Source: Nitrospina sp052156635 (GTDB lineage: Bacteria > Nitrospinota > Nitrospinia > Nitrospinales > Nitrospinaceae). From it: a stretch of DNA of 64,000 nucleotides. This document shows, piece after piece, positions 8,937 through 17,889 of the stretch. Position numbers and translations under genes: made by a program. The notes below the pieces were generated by a model. It ran no database searches, was not told the DNA's origin, and saw only the letters and a list, made by a program, of their open reading frames with translations. The stretch covers positions 1-64,000 of the forward strand of contig NZ_JBQKUO010000001.1 of NCBI RefSeq assembly GCF_052156635.1. The letters run 5' to 3'. The first letter of the stretch is position 1; every line of letters starts with the position of its first letter.

Positions 8937-9440
8937 ATGGCAGGAAACGATACCAACCCCGAAATCAAAGCCAAGATCATGCTCGACGAAGCAAATCTGG
9001 CATTTTGTGAAACCGCCGAACGTAAAGACGAACCGGGCAACCGCAACAAGGAAGGGTCCGCCTGGGAACAGGGCAAGATGGACGGCGAGTTCGACGAAGA
9101 GGATTACGAACGCATCCTGGAATTGCAGCTGGAAGCGGCCAACATTTGCGACACGCATCCGGATCTGGAGGGCAAAACCTCGGAGTTGTTCCAGAACGTC
9201 ACCGCAGACAACGCCGATGAGATCATCAAGCAGATCATGGACGAACCGGACATCCGCGACCTCGCGCGCATCGCCGTCACCATTTTCCTCCTGCGGTTCC
9301 CTACGGTGCAGTCCTTCGTCAACAAAGGACATCCGCTGGTGCTGGCCACGGACGAATACATGCTGGAAAATGCCGACGCGCAGAACTGGCACGATTACAA
9401 GAACATCGCCCGGGACATGGGCTGGGACCCCGCCGATTGA
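8937..9440 (+). CDS. Small acidic protein of unknown function
   Basis: 167 residues, strongly acidic and predicted mostly helical, with no signal peptide or membrane segment. I do not recognise the family. The ATG (MAGNDTNPE) follows AAGAGGAG at a rather long 14-base spacing; a GTG 15 bases earlier is possible but would overlap that ribosome site. It ends 44 bases before the polyferredoxin gene on the same strand, so the two are probably co-transcribed and may work together. The single Cys-containing helices give no clue to cofactor binding. Confidence 0.75.
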   Translation: MAGNDTNPEIKAKIMLDEANLAFCETAERKDEPGNRNKEGSAWEQGKMDGEFDEEDYERILELQLEAANICDTHPDLEGKTSELFQNVTADNADEIIKQIMDEPDIRDLARIAVTIFLLRFPTVQSFVNKGHPLVLATDEYMLENADAQNWHDYKNIARDMGWDPAD

Positions 9441-9484
9441 GCTCCGTTCCTTTATCGTGGTTTCCGCTTTAGGATAGAACCGTC

Positions 9485-10954
9485 ATGTCGCTCCGCTACC
9501 GCCTCAACAAGGAAAGATTCAAGGGCAAGAAGCTGCCCCCGAAGATCCGCACCAACGAGGACCACGTCTCCGAGGACCAGCGCGGCGACTTGACTTCCAG
9601 CGATATGGAATTTGAAGCGGTCCGCCGCTTCAAGGATGCGGTGAAGAAACCCATTGAGGAATCCGAATTCTCCCGCCGCGGCCTGTTCTCCCACCTCAAC
9701 CGGTTGAAGGAATACTCGGACGAATCCGAACGCCTCGAAGCCGAAAAAAACCCCACCAAAAAGAAAAAACGCAAGAAGAAGAAAAAAGCAAAAGTCGAAG
9801 AGGGCATCGAGACCGGCGAGACCGGCGTCGCCGAGGCGGCAGCCGATTCGGGTGCGGAGGAAGCCGTTGCGGACGCCATCGCAGAGCCTGCATCCGATAC
9901 GGCGGTCGAGGAAGAACCGAAGCCGAAAAAAGGGTTCTTCCGCCGCGTGAAGGAATACTTTTATCCTTCCCTGGAACTCGAAGAAGCCAAACCGAAGCCG
10001 AAACCCAAACCGAAAGCCCCGCCAAAGCCCACTGTCAAAGTGGAAGGGGAATCCCCAGACGGCGTGGCGATACCGACAGGAGCCGAAGACACAACCGCGC
10101 GATCGGCGGAACTGGAAGCACACGACGCTTCAACGGAAATCCCGCAGGAAGAGGAGGAACGCGATCCGGATGACAAGGAAATGGATCGGCGCTACATGCT
10201 CCGGCAGAGTGTCCACTTCTTTGCCAAGCCGACGGTAGACAACATCCAGGGCAAGATCGACAAGGTCAACACCGCCTTCGACAGGATCACCAAGCGCCCT
10301 CCCCTGCTGCGCCCGCCGGGGGCGATCTCCGAGCGCGAGTTTCTGAACGCCTGCACGCGGTGCAGTGACTGCGTCAACGCCTGCCCGAAGGACGCCATCC
10401 TGAAGGTGCCGAAAAAGATGGGCTTCCTCATCATGGACACGCCGTACATCGATCCGGCCAAGGTGCCGTGTGTCATGTGCGACGGCCTGCCGTGCATCGC
10501 CGCCTGCGAGGAAGGCGCGCTGTTGCCGGTGCCGGGCGGCCCGCGCGACGTCGAGATGGGGTACGCCATTCTGGATAAGAAAAAATGCCAGGCCTACGGC
10601 GACGGTTTCTGCCAGCAGTGCCTGATCGACTGCCCCATCCCGGGGGCCATCACGCAGGACCGCGAGAACCGGCCCACTATCCACAAGGACGTGTGCACCG
10701 GCTGCGGGGTGTGCGTGCGGTCCTGCGGCACGGTGAACATCCCCGTCGCCATCAAGGTGAAACCGCAGATGGTCATCGAGTACCAGCAACGCAAGAAGGA
10801 ACGCGAAAAGCAGAAAGCGGAACTGGAAGCCCGCCGTCAGCAGTTGCAAGCCGAGCAGGCCCGGCAGGAGACGGCCACCGCCACTGAGGAACCTCCGGAG
10901 GAAGGCGGGGAGGATTCCACCACGCCGGACGGAACGCGTTCCGAAGAACCGTGA
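9485..10954 (+). CDS. Polyferredoxin, NapG/MauM-like, with Lys-rich and Pro-rich linkers
   Basis: 489 residues. The N-terminal 250 are low complexity: a run of almost pure lysine around residues 92-103, an Ala/Glu-rich stretch, and a PKPKPKPKAPPKP segment near 170-180. The C-terminal half carries four Cys clusters near residues 290 (CTRCSDCVNACP), 329 (CVMC...CIAACE), 376 (CQQCLIDCP) and 404 (CTGCGVCVRSCG), the layout of NapG/MauM ferredoxins that relay electrons through [4Fe-4S] clusters. Unlike NapG there is no Tat signal peptide, so it should stay in the cytoplasm. A charged Gln/Glu/Arg helix follows the last cluster. The electron donor and acceptor are unknown. Confidence 0.85.
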   Translation: MSLRYRLNKERFKGKKLPPKIRTNEDHVSEDQRGDLTSSDMEFEAVRRFKDAVKKPIEESEFSRRGLFSHLNRLKEYSDESERLEAEKNPTKKKKRKKKKKAKVEEGIETGETGVAEAAADSGAEEAVADAIAEPASDTAVEEEPKPKKGFFRRVKEYFYPSLELEEAKPKPKPKPKAPPKPTVKVEGESPDGVAIPTGAEDTTARSAELEAHDASTEIPQEEEERDPDDKEMDRRYMLRQSVHFFAKPTVDNIQGKIDKVNTAFDRITKRPPLLRPPGAISEREFLNACTRCSDCVNACPKDAILKVPKKMGFLIMDTPYIDPAKVPCVMCDGLPCIAACEEGALLPVPGGPRDVEMGYAILDKKKCQAYGDGFCQQCLIDCPIPGAITQDRENRPTIHKDVCTGCGVCVRSCGTVNIPVAIKVKPQMVIEYQQRKKEREKQKAELEARRQQLQAEQARQETATATEEPPEEGGEDSTTPDGTRSEEP

Positions 10955-10984
10955 GCTCCCCCCCGAACTCCGGCAATTATCCCC

Positions 10985-11013
10985 TTGCAACCGCGCGGCA
11001 ATTTGAGTAACTT
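10985..11013 (+). promoter_or_regulatory. Candidate aspS promoter
   Basis: TTGCAA (10985-10990), a 17-base spacer and TAACTT (11008-11013), about 50 bases before the aspS start. The rpmB promoter candidate has the same -10 hexamer. Confidence 0.4.
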
Positions 11014-11061
11014 GTTGGCTTCAATTTTTCAGCCATTTAAACCGATTCCACCACCGCTTCC

Positions 11062-12837
11062 ATGACCCAGAAATTCGTAAGGACCCACCATTGCAATGAA
11101 TTGCGCGAGGGCGACCTCGATAAAACCGTCACCCTGTGCGGCTGGGTGCACACCCGCCGCGACCACGGTGGGCTCATTTTCATCGACCTTTGGGACAAGC
11201 GCGGCCTCACCCAGGTTGTGCTGAATCCGCAGATCGACCAGCTCGCGCACCAGGAAGCGCAGTCCCTCCGTGGCAATTACGTCATCGCCGTCACCGGCAC
11301 CGTGAGAAAACGCCCGGAAGGCATGGTGAACCCGAAACTGGAGACCGGCGCCATTGAGGTGTATGTCGCCGACCTCGCCATCCTGAACAAATCCGAGACG
11401 CCCCCCTTCCCCGGCTGGGAGGAAGCGGAAGTCTCCGAAGCCCTGCGTCTCAAACACCGTTACCTGGACCTGCGCTCGCCGGACCTGCAACGCAATCTGA
11501 AAACGCGCTACGACATCACCCGCGTGGTGCGGAACGTTTTGCATGAAGCGGACTTCACGGAAGTCGAGACGCCCATGCTCACCAAGAGCACGCCGGAAGG
11601 CGCACGCGACTACCTGGTGCCGAGCCGCCTCAACCCGGAAAAGTTCTATGCCCTGCCGCAGTCGCCGCAGTTGTTCAAACAGATCCTGATGGTGTCCGGG
11701 CTCGACCGTTATTTCCAGATCACCAAATGCTTCCGCGACGAGGACCTGCGCCAGGACCGTCAGCCGGAGTTCACGCAGATCGATATGGAGATGTCGTTCA
11801 TCGACGAGCCTCAGTTGTTCCAGTTGATCGAGTCGATGATGAAGACCATTTATAAAGAGGTGAAGGGCATCGACATCCCGACGCCATTCCCGATCCTGAA
11901 ATACCAGGACGCGATCGACCGCTACGGCTCGGACAAGCCGGACCTGCGGTTCGATCTGGAGATCGTCGACCTCTCCAAAGAAGTCGAGGGCACCGACTTC
12001 AAGGTGTTCGCCGAAGCGCTCAAGAACGGCGGGCAGGTGCGGGCGCTGAACGCCAAGAAAAGTTCGGAAGCGCTGTCGCGCAAGGTGCTCGACGACCTGA
12101 CCGAGGTCGCCAAGACTTACGGGGCCAAGGGCATGGCATGGATCAAGGTCAACGCCGACGGTCTGCAGTCGCCCATCGCCAAATTCTTCAAGAAGGAAAT
12201 GCTGGACGCGATGATGGCGAAGCTGGGCGCGGAGGTGGGAGACACCATCGTGTTCGCCGCCGACACGCCGCGCATCGTCGCCGACTCGCTGGCGCACCTG
12301 CGCCTCGCCATCGGCAAGCACCTGAACCTGATCGACACCAGCCTCATCCGCTTTGCGTGGGTGACGGAATTCCCCCTGCTGGAATGGGACGAGACCGAAA
12401 AACGCTACGTCGCCATGCACCATCCGTTCACCTCACCCATGGAAGAGGATCTGGGCAAGATGGAATCGGACCCCGGCTCCATGCGGGCACGTGCGTACGA
12501 CCTCGTGCTGAACGGCAGCGAGATTGGCGGGGGCAGTATCCGTATTCACAATCAGGAGGTTCAGGAAAAAATGTTCGGCCTGCTCGGTATCGACAAAGAA
12601 GAAGCGCAGGCGAAGTTCGGCTTCCTCCTCGAAGCGCTGCAGTACGGCGCGCCGCCGCACGGCGGCATCGCCTTCGGGCTGGACCGCATCGCCACCATCC
12701 TCTGCGGTGCCGCGAGCATCCGCGACGTCATCGCCTTCCCCAAAACGCAGAAGGCGACGTGCCTGATGACGCAGGCTCCCTCCGCCATCGACCCCAAACA
12801 ACTCAAGGAACTCAAACTCAAGTTCGACCTCTCCTGA
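11062..12837 (+). CDS. aspS: Aspartate--tRNA ligase
   Basis: 591 residues, the usual bacterial-type AspRS length. The N-terminal OB-fold anticodon domain has VTLCGWVHTRRDHGGLIFIDL. Class II motif 2 is visible in YFQITKCFRDEDLRQDRQPEFTQ-type sequence, the GAD insertion follows, and motif 3 appears as GGIAFGLDRIATIL near residue 540. The enzyme charges tRNA-Asp in the cytoplasm; whether it also charges tRNA-Asn cannot be decided here. It starts at MTQKFVRTHHC and is a single gene with its own candidate promoter. Confidence 0.97.
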   Translation: MTQKFVRTHHCNELREGDLDKTVTLCGWVHTRRDHGGLIFIDLWDKRGLTQVVLNPQIDQLAHQEAQSLRGNYVIAVTGTVRKRPEGMVNPKLETGAIEVYVADLAILNKSETPPFPGWEEAEVSEALRLKHRYLDLRSPDLQRNLKTRYDITRVVRNVLHEADFTEVETPMLTKSTPEGARDYLVPSRLNPEKFYALPQSPQLFKQILMVSGLDRYFQITKCFRDEDLRQDRQPEFTQIDMEMSFIDEPQLFQLIESMMKTIYKEVKGIDIPTPFPILKYQDAIDRYGSDKPDLRFDLEIVDLSKEVEGTDFKVFAEALKNGGQVRALNAKKSSEALSRKVLDDLTEVAKTYGAKGMAWIKVNADGLQSPIAKFFKKEMLDAMMAKLGAEVGDTIVFAADTPRIVADSLAHLRLAIGKHLNLIDTSLIRFAWVTEFPLLEWDETEKRYVAMHHPFTSPMEEDLGKMESDPGSMRARAYDLVLNGSEIGGGSIRIHNQEVQEKMFGLLGIDKEEAQAKFGFLLEALQYGAPPHGGIAFGLDRIATILCGAASIRDVIAFPKTQKATCLMTQAPSAIDPKQLKELKLKFDLS

Positions 12838-12959
12838 CCCCGGCCCCGCCGGGAGGGCCCCGCCACGTGGGGAGGCCATGGGCTACTGCCCGGTAGTCAC
12901 GGCGATGGTCCGTGGGCACTATTCCAGATCCATCTCAGCGGTTCCTCACAGGAATCCTC

Positions 12960-12987
12960 TTACAATTCCCCGCCAATTTCTTATAAT
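12960..12987 (+). promoter_or_regulatory. Candidate promoter for the DUF900 lipoprotein
   Basis: TTACAA (12960-12965), a 16-base spacer and a perfect TATAAT (12982-12987), about 50 bases before the start codon. Confidence 0.6.
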
Positions 12988-13039
12988 GGGGCCGCGTCCT
13001 GACCTCATCCGTCACCCCGCATGCAGAAGGAGTGTCCCG

Positions 13040-14440
13040 ATGAAATCCAAACCTGTATTCAAAATCATCTGCCTGCTGGCAGTCGTCCCCTTCTGGCTGG
13101 CCTGCACGCAGACCGGATCGTGGCAAATCAACAAAAGCCCCGTATCTTCTTCCGCTACGGAAACTTCGCAATCGAAAACGGAAACCAGCAAACCCAAGAC
13201 GAAGTCGGATTCGGTCGCCGCCCTCAAGAAAAAGTTTCCCGGCGATGAAGCGTTTGAGAAGAAATCAACAGAATCATTCTCACCCTCGAAACCCCAAATG
13301 GAAGAAACCGGACACCCCACGGTTTCAGCTGAGATCGGGTCGCTGGAAGAACCGCAGTTCGAACAGCCGGAAGTGCACGCTCCGAGCGGCACCGAGGAGA
13401 TCGGTTCCACCATGCCGCTGTTTGAGGACACGGCCAAGCAGCAAAAAGGATTTGTCGTAACAAACGTTTTTTACGGAACCACGCGCAAGTACACTGGCGT
13501 CAAGATCTCCCCCAAGTTTTACGGCGGCGATGCGGCGGACGAACTGGAGTACGGGGTCGCCACCATCTCCGTGCCCACCGACCCGAAGATGCGCAGCAAA
13601 GGAAGCCTCACCACGCCGCTGACCATCTTCGAAGTTCAATTGGAAAAAGAGGATCCCAAAAAACACGTGATCCTGAGAAACGCGGGAAGGTTGCCCCGGG
13701 AAGTCTTCCTGGAACGGTTGAACGGCAGTCTGGCCGAGCACCCGGCAATGCTGGTTTTCGTGCACGGCTTCAACAACACCTTCGAATACGCCGTGCAGCG
13801 CGCCGCACAACTGGCTTATGACCTGGAATTCGACGGCACATCGGTCGTTTTCAGCTGGCCGTCAAACGGGCAGGCACAGGATTACATCAAGGACGCCAAC
13901 CGCATCCGTGCCGCCGCTATTGACCTTCGCATGTTTTTAAAAACCCTGCACAAGGGAACACAGGCGAAGTCGGTGTACCTGGTGGCGCACAGCATGGGGA
14001 GCGTGGCACTCACCAACGCCCTGCACGACCTCGCACTGGAGATGAAGGAACAGGAAAGCCCGATCTTCAACGAGGTCATCCTCGCCGCGCCGGACATCGA
14101 CCAGATCGAGTTCGAAAAACTGTTCTCCGAGTTCAAACGCATCACGGCCCGCACCACGCTGTACGCATCGAGCCGCGACCAGGCGCTCATCATCTCTCGG
14201 GAGGTGAACGGGTACCGGCGGGCGGGCGACTCCACCGGCGGCATCCTCACCCTGCCCGGGCTGGATTCCATCGACGTCTCCCGCCTGGACACCAACCTGA
14301 TCGGGCACTCCTACTTCGGCGACAACAAGTCGGTGATCTCGGACATCTACCGGCTGATCCGCGGCAGTCCCATCTACCAGCGCGGCAAACTGGTGAAACG
14401 TTCCCTCAAAGGCTTGACCTTCTGGGAATTCATCCCCTGA
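13040..14440 (+). CDS. Alpha/beta-hydrolase lipoprotein (DUF900 family)
   Basis: 466 residues starting MKSKPVFKIICLLAVV with AAGGAG just upstream. A hydrophobic signal ends in a lipobox-like ...FWLAC, so it is probably a lipoprotein anchored in the envelope. A Ser/Thr/Lys-rich linker runs to about residue 130. The DUF900 esterase-like domain then shows VTNVFYGTTRKYTG, LVFVHGFNNTFEYA, VVFSWPS and the nucleophile elbow AHSMGS. Family members are predicted serine hydrolases of unknown substrate. It is monocistronic, ending at a strong terminator. Confidence 0.87.
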   Translation: MKSKPVFKIICLLAVVPFWLACTQTGSWQINKSPVSSSATETSQSKTETSKPKTKSDSVAALKKKFPGDEAFEKKSTESFSPSKPQMEETGHPTVSAEIGSLEEPQFEQPEVHAPSGTEEIGSTMPLFEDTAKQQKGFVVTNVFYGTTRKYTGVKISPKFYGGDAADELEYGVATISVPTDPKMRSKGSLTTPLTIFEVQLEKEDPKKHVILRNAGRLPREVFLERLNGSLAEHPAMLVFVHGFNNTFEYAVQRAAQLAYDLEFDGTSVVFSWPSNGQAQDYIKDANRIRAAAIDLRMFLKTLHKGTQAKSVYLVAHSMGSVALTNALHDLALEMKEQESPIFNEVILAAPDIDQIEFEKLFSEFKRITARTTLYASSRDQALIISREVNGYRRAGDSTGGILTLPGLDSIDVSRLDTNLIGHSYFGDNKSVISDIYRLIRGSPIYQRGKLVKRSLKGLTFWEFIP

Positions 14441-14451
14441 CCTCTTAAACA

Positions 14452-14490
14452 TAAAAAAAGCCGTCCCGACCGGGACGGCTTTTTCTTTTT
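14452..14490. terminator. Bidirectional intrinsic terminator
   Basis: GCCGTCCC and GGGACGGC form an 8-bp stem with a GACC loop, flanked by an A-run on the left and a T-run on the right. It lies between the convergent DUF900 and ankyrin genes and can serve both. Confidence 0.9.
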
Positions 14491-14500
14491 TAATGCGTGA

Positions 14501-15559
14501 TCATTGCCCAGCTTGTTTGCGCTTCACCAGTTCGGCGGTGATGAGGTCGGCGATATTCTGGTGGGCGTGTTCGATGGCGACATCCAGTGGTTCCTGGTTG
14601 TTCCCGTTTTTGGCGCGCAAGTCGATGCCTTTTTCGATCAACGTATCGGCAACGCTGTAATTTCCCTTTTCCGCCGCGACGTGCAGAAGACTGCCTTCCG
14701 GCACCTGCTGGTTGGGATCCGCCCCTTTGTCGATCAGCATTTCCGCCACCGTGCTGTGGTTGGAATCGACCGCATAATACAAGGCCGTTTTGCCCGCCTT
14801 GTTCTTGCGATGCACATCCGCACCCCGGTCCAGCAGCACCCCCACCACGTGGAAATGCCCTTTCTGCGCGGCGATGTGGAGCGGCGTGTCCTCGGCCTGC
14901 GGCGGACCGTACAGCGGAGCGCGATGGGTGAGAAGGATGCCCACAATATTATCATTGCCCTGGCGGGCGGCAGCCATGATGGGCGACGGCCCCGGCGGGT
15001 TCACCGAGGCTCCCTTCTGGATCAGGAATTTCACCATCTCCGTTTCGTTTCCCAGAACTGCCAGGTACAACGGTGTGTACCCCTTGTTGTCCGCCTGATC
15101 GACCGCCAGCTTGCGGTTGATGAGACTGAGCGCCACACGCTGGCGTCCGTTGAGCGCGGCGTGGTGCAGGGCGTTGCGGCCGTTGTCGTCGATGGCATCC
15201 AGGTCAGCGCCGTTCTCGAGCAGGGTTCTCACCACTATTTCGTTGCCTTCAAACGAACCCAGATGGAGAGGCGTGCGCTTGTCGTTGTCGCGTGCGTTCA
15301 CGTTGGCGCCGCGGTCGAGCAGGATACGGGTGACCTCCTCGCGGCCTTTTTCAGCAGCAAAGTGGAGGGGGGTTTTGCCTTCCGTGCCGGGCTTGTTGAC
15401 CTCGACGCCTTCATTCAGGTGACGCCGCACTTCCTTCTGGTTGTTGTAGATGACCGCCTGCTCGAGGGTTTGCGTCGGCAGGATCATACACCCGCCCGCA
15501 AACAGTATCATGGCCAAAACAAAGATATACTTTCTGGAACGAAAAAAAGGGAAATGCAT
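14501..15559 (-). CDS. Ankyrin-repeat lipoprotein
   Basis: 352 residues from MHFPFFRSRKYIF. A signal sequence ends at ILFAGGC, a convincing lipobox, so the mature protein should be lipid-anchored. The rest is about eight or nine ankyrin repeats of about 33 residues with typical G.TPLH.AA..G and LL..GA.VN elements. Ankyrin arrays bind partner proteins and no enzyme domain is present. Longer in-frame starts lack a signal peptide and were rejected. Its start is 150 bases downstream of the RNase P RNA on the same strand, so read-through transcription is possible. Confidence 0.9.
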   Translation of the reverse strand: MHFPFFRSRKYIFVLAMILFAGGCMILPTQTLEQAVIYNNQKEVRRHLNEGVEVNKPGTEGKTPLHFAAEKGREEVTRILLDRGANVNARDNDKRTPLHLGSFEGNEIVVRTLLENGADLDAIDDNGRNALHHAALNGRQRVALSLINRKLAVDQADNKGYTPLYLAVLGNETEMVKFLIQKGASVNPPGPSPIMAAARQGNDNIVGILLTHRAPLYGPPQAEDTPLHIAAQKGHFHVVGVLLDRGADVHRKNKAGKTALYYAVDSNHSTVAEMLIDKGADPNQQVPEGSLLHVAAEKGNYSVADTLIEKGIDLRAKNGNNQEPLDVAIEHAHQNIADLITAELVKRKQAGQ

Positions 15560-15622
15560 ATTGGATTGAAACCGAAAAAGAGATTGGCCGTCCCGGGGCC
15601 GGAACAATCTGGTTTGGAGTCC

Positions 15623-15640
15623 CTGTGGCCGGGGCCACAG
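15623..15640. other. GC-rich perfect hairpin between rnpB and the ankyrin gene
   Basis: CTGTGGCC (15623-15630) and GGCCACAG (15633-15640) are exact reverse complements. No T-run follows on either strand, so it is not a classical terminator. It could define or protect the rnpB 3' end, or attenuate read-through into the ankyrin gene. Confidence 0.4.
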
Positions 15641-15709
15641 CCGGGAATGAAAATGCAATCGAAGAAGAAGTCGCCGAAACGGCGCGGCCGACCGGAAGCT
15701 GGACGGCAA

Positions 15710-16083
15710 GAAGTAAACCTGTAAGCCGGGTTCTGTTCTCCGTGCCGGAGCACGGAGCGATGATCATCAATCTAGGCCTGCCGTTGCCGACAGGCTCGAG
15801 CGATCAACCCGAAAGCATCGGACGGGCCGCCCTCATGCGCTTTCCTATTTGATCTTGCTCCGGATAGGGTTTGCCAGCTGCCGCCGTCACCGGCGGCACT
15901 GGTGGGCTCTTACCCCACCTTTTCACCTTTGCCGCCGCAGGCGAACCTGCGGGTGGGCCGTTTGTTTTCTGTGGCACTTTCCTTAAGGTCGCCCCCACTC
16001 CGCGTTACGGAGTATCCTGCCCTGTGGAGCCCGGACTTTCCTCCCTCCCGCTGGCGCGGGACGGCGATCATCCGGTTTACTTC
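15710..16083 (-). ncRNA. rnpB: RNase P RNA, bacterial type A
   Basis: Read on the minus strand, the segment has the universal RNase P landmarks: GAGGAAAGTCCGGGCTCC near the 5' end, AGAGCCCACCAG in the middle, and ACAGAACCCGGCTTAC at the 3' end. The ends GAAGTAAACC (complement of 16074-16083) and GGTTTACTTC (complement of 15710-15719) pair perfectly as helix P1 and define a length of about 374 nt. This is the catalytic RNA that removes 5' leaders from pre-tRNAs. Its 5' end overlaps the last codons of the upstream zinc-ribbon gene by 7 bases, so it is probably processed from, or promoted within, that gene. Confidence 0.96.
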
Positions 16084-16820
16084 GACACCGCCGTTTCGGT
16101 TTCCTCTTCTTCCGGTTTGGGAATGAAATACAGGTACCGGTCGCAGAACTGGCACTGGTGAATTTTGTCGGGAGACGTCCGCACCTCCAGTGCCACCTGC
16201 GGCTGAATCTGCTGATGGCATCCCTGGCACACCTCGCCTTCGACTTTCACCACCGCCACGCCGCGGGCCTTGCGCAGTTTTTCGTAATGCGCCGCCATTC
16301 TGGCATCGACGGATTGGACCGCCTCCTGGCGTTTGTCCTGAAGCCCCTGCAATTCCGCCTGGGTGCGGCTCAGTTCTTCTTCTTTTTTCTTTTTGTATTC
16401 GTCGAACTTATGGCGCTCGCCGTTGAACTCCTTTTCGAGGTCCGGGATCTGAGCTTCCTTCTCCTCAAGCGCCTCCATGACCTCCAGCTCCTTTTCCTCG
16501 ATGCCGTCGATCTTGACCTTGATGGCGTCCACTTCCGCGAGGATGGCGCTGTACTCCTTGTTGGTTTTCACCGTGGGCAGCTTGGCCCTGGTCTTGGCGA
16601 TACGGTCCTGCTCCGCCTGCACATCCTGTTCGCACTGCTTTCGTTTCTTCTTGAGCTCTTCGATTTCCTGCTGAAGGGCGTTCAGCGCGCCTTTTTTGCC
16701 TTCCAGTTCCTTCTCCCCCGCCGCGACCTGTTTGGGGATGAGGTCCACCAGTTCCTGAATTTCGGCGATTTCGTTGTCCATCTGCTGGATAATGACCAGT
16801 TTTTGTAATTGAGGGTTCAT
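16077..16820 (-). CDS. C4 zinc-ribbon coiled-coil protein (DUF164/CdsZ family)
   Basis: 247 residues. Nearly all of the first 195 form a long charged coiled coil; the C-terminus carries a zinc ribbon with CQGC and CQFC. This layout matches the DUF164/CdsZ family, linked in some bacteria to ribosome hibernation or nucleic-acid binding. The function in this organism is not shown by the sequence. The gene ends inside the 5' end of rnpB, and adjacency to rnpB is a familiar arrangement for the family. Downstream of secF on the same strand with a 142-base gap. Confidence 0.88.
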   Translation of the reverse strand: MNPQLQKLVIIQQMDNEIAEIQELVDLIPKQVAAGEKELEGKKGALNALQQEIEELKKKRKQCEQDVQAEQDRIAKTRAKLPTVKTNKEYSAILAEVDAIKVKIDGIEEKELEVMEALEEKEAQIPDLEKEFNGERHKFDEYKKKKEEELSRTQAELQGLQDKRQEAVQSVDARMAAHYEKLRKARGVAVVKVEGEVCQGCHQQIQPQVALEVRTSPDKIHQCQFCDRYLYFIPKPEEEETETAVSK

Positions 16821-16962
16821 GGAACGCCGTATTTATGGGTATTTAACGAATGTCTGTCTTGGGATCAAATTTAGCACGCACCTTGCGGGCATTGCAACTT
16901 ATATCCCGGAAGCGGGAACTCGGGACCGGATCGGTGGAACCGGAGACGGGGATGGGCCGATG

Positions 16963-17871
16963 TCAGGCTTTTTTCGGGCGCTTGGAGCGGGCTTCCCAGA
17001 ACACCAGAAACACACTGGCAATGAAGATCGAGGAATACGTGCCAATGGCGATGCCCACCAGCAGAGCGAAGGAGAAGTCGTGAATGATCTCGCCGCCCAG
17101 GAAAAACAGGGCCAGCACCACGAGCAGGGTGGTGCCGGAAGTCAAAAGCGTGCGGCTCAGGGTCTGGTTGATGCTGGTGTTGATAGACGAGGCCAGCGTT
17201 TCCTTGCCGCGCCGGCGGGTGTTCTCGCGGATGCGGTCGAACACGACTATGGTGTCGTTCAACGAATAACCAATGATGGTCAGGAAGGCGGCGACGATGA
17301 CCAGCGTGAACTCCTTGTCCATCACCGAAAACGCGCCCATGGTGATGGTGACGTCGTGAATGAGCGCGATGATGGCGGCGATTGCATACTGGAACTCAAA
17401 CCTCCAGGAGATGTAAATGACGATGCCGATGATGGCATAGATGATGGACAGCACCGCTTTCTGCCGCAGGTCCTGACCCACCTTGGGACCGACCATCTCC
17501 ACGCGCTCCACCTCGATTCCAGTGATGCCCAGGCTTTTTTCCAGTGCACTGGTCACCTGCGAGCCGATCTCCTGCAATTGTTCTTCGGACCCTTCGAGCT
17601 GAATGAGGATATCGTTCTTCGTGCCGAATTCCTGGATGGTGCTGTCGCCCAGTCCGACATCCTTCAATCCGGCACGGATGCTGTCGATGGATGGAGGAGT
17701 GGGAAACCGCAACTGGACCAGCGTGCCGCCGGAGAAGTCGATGCCGTACTTGAGTCCCCCCTGCACGGCGATGGAGGCGAGACTGATCAGGATCAACAGG
17801 CCGGAGAACATGATGGCTCCCTTGATCTTGCCCATGAAATCGAATCGGGTTTCTTTTTTGATCAGTTCCAT
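16963..17871 (-). CDS. secF: Protein translocase subunit SecF
   Basis: 302 residues with six predicted membrane segments. The first is followed by GLKYGIDFSGGTLVQL, the SecF signature at the start of the periplasmic domain. Later segments include YSLNDTIVVFDRIREN, the conserved loop shared with SecD/RND transporters. SecF works with SecD and YajC in the inner membrane to drive late steps of Sec export using proton-motive force. It lies 18 bases downstream of secD in the standard yajC-secD-secF order. Confidence 0.97.
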   Translation of the reverse strand: MELIKKETRFDFMGKIKGAIMFSGLLILISLASIAVQGGLKYGIDFSGGTLVQLRFPTPPSIDSIRAGLKDVGLGDSTIQEFGTKNDILIQLEGSEEQLQEIGSQVTSALEKSLGITGIEVERVEMVGPKVGQDLRQKAVLSIIYAIIGIVIYISWRFEFQYAIAAIIALIHDVTITMGAFSVMDKEFTLVIVAAFLTIIGYSLNDTIVVFDRIRENTRRRGKETLASSINTSINQTLSRTLLTSGTTLLVVLALFFLGGEIIHDFSFALLVGIAIGTYSSIFIASVFLVFWEARSKRPKKA

Positions 17872-17889
17872 ATGCCTGTTTGGGTCTCT

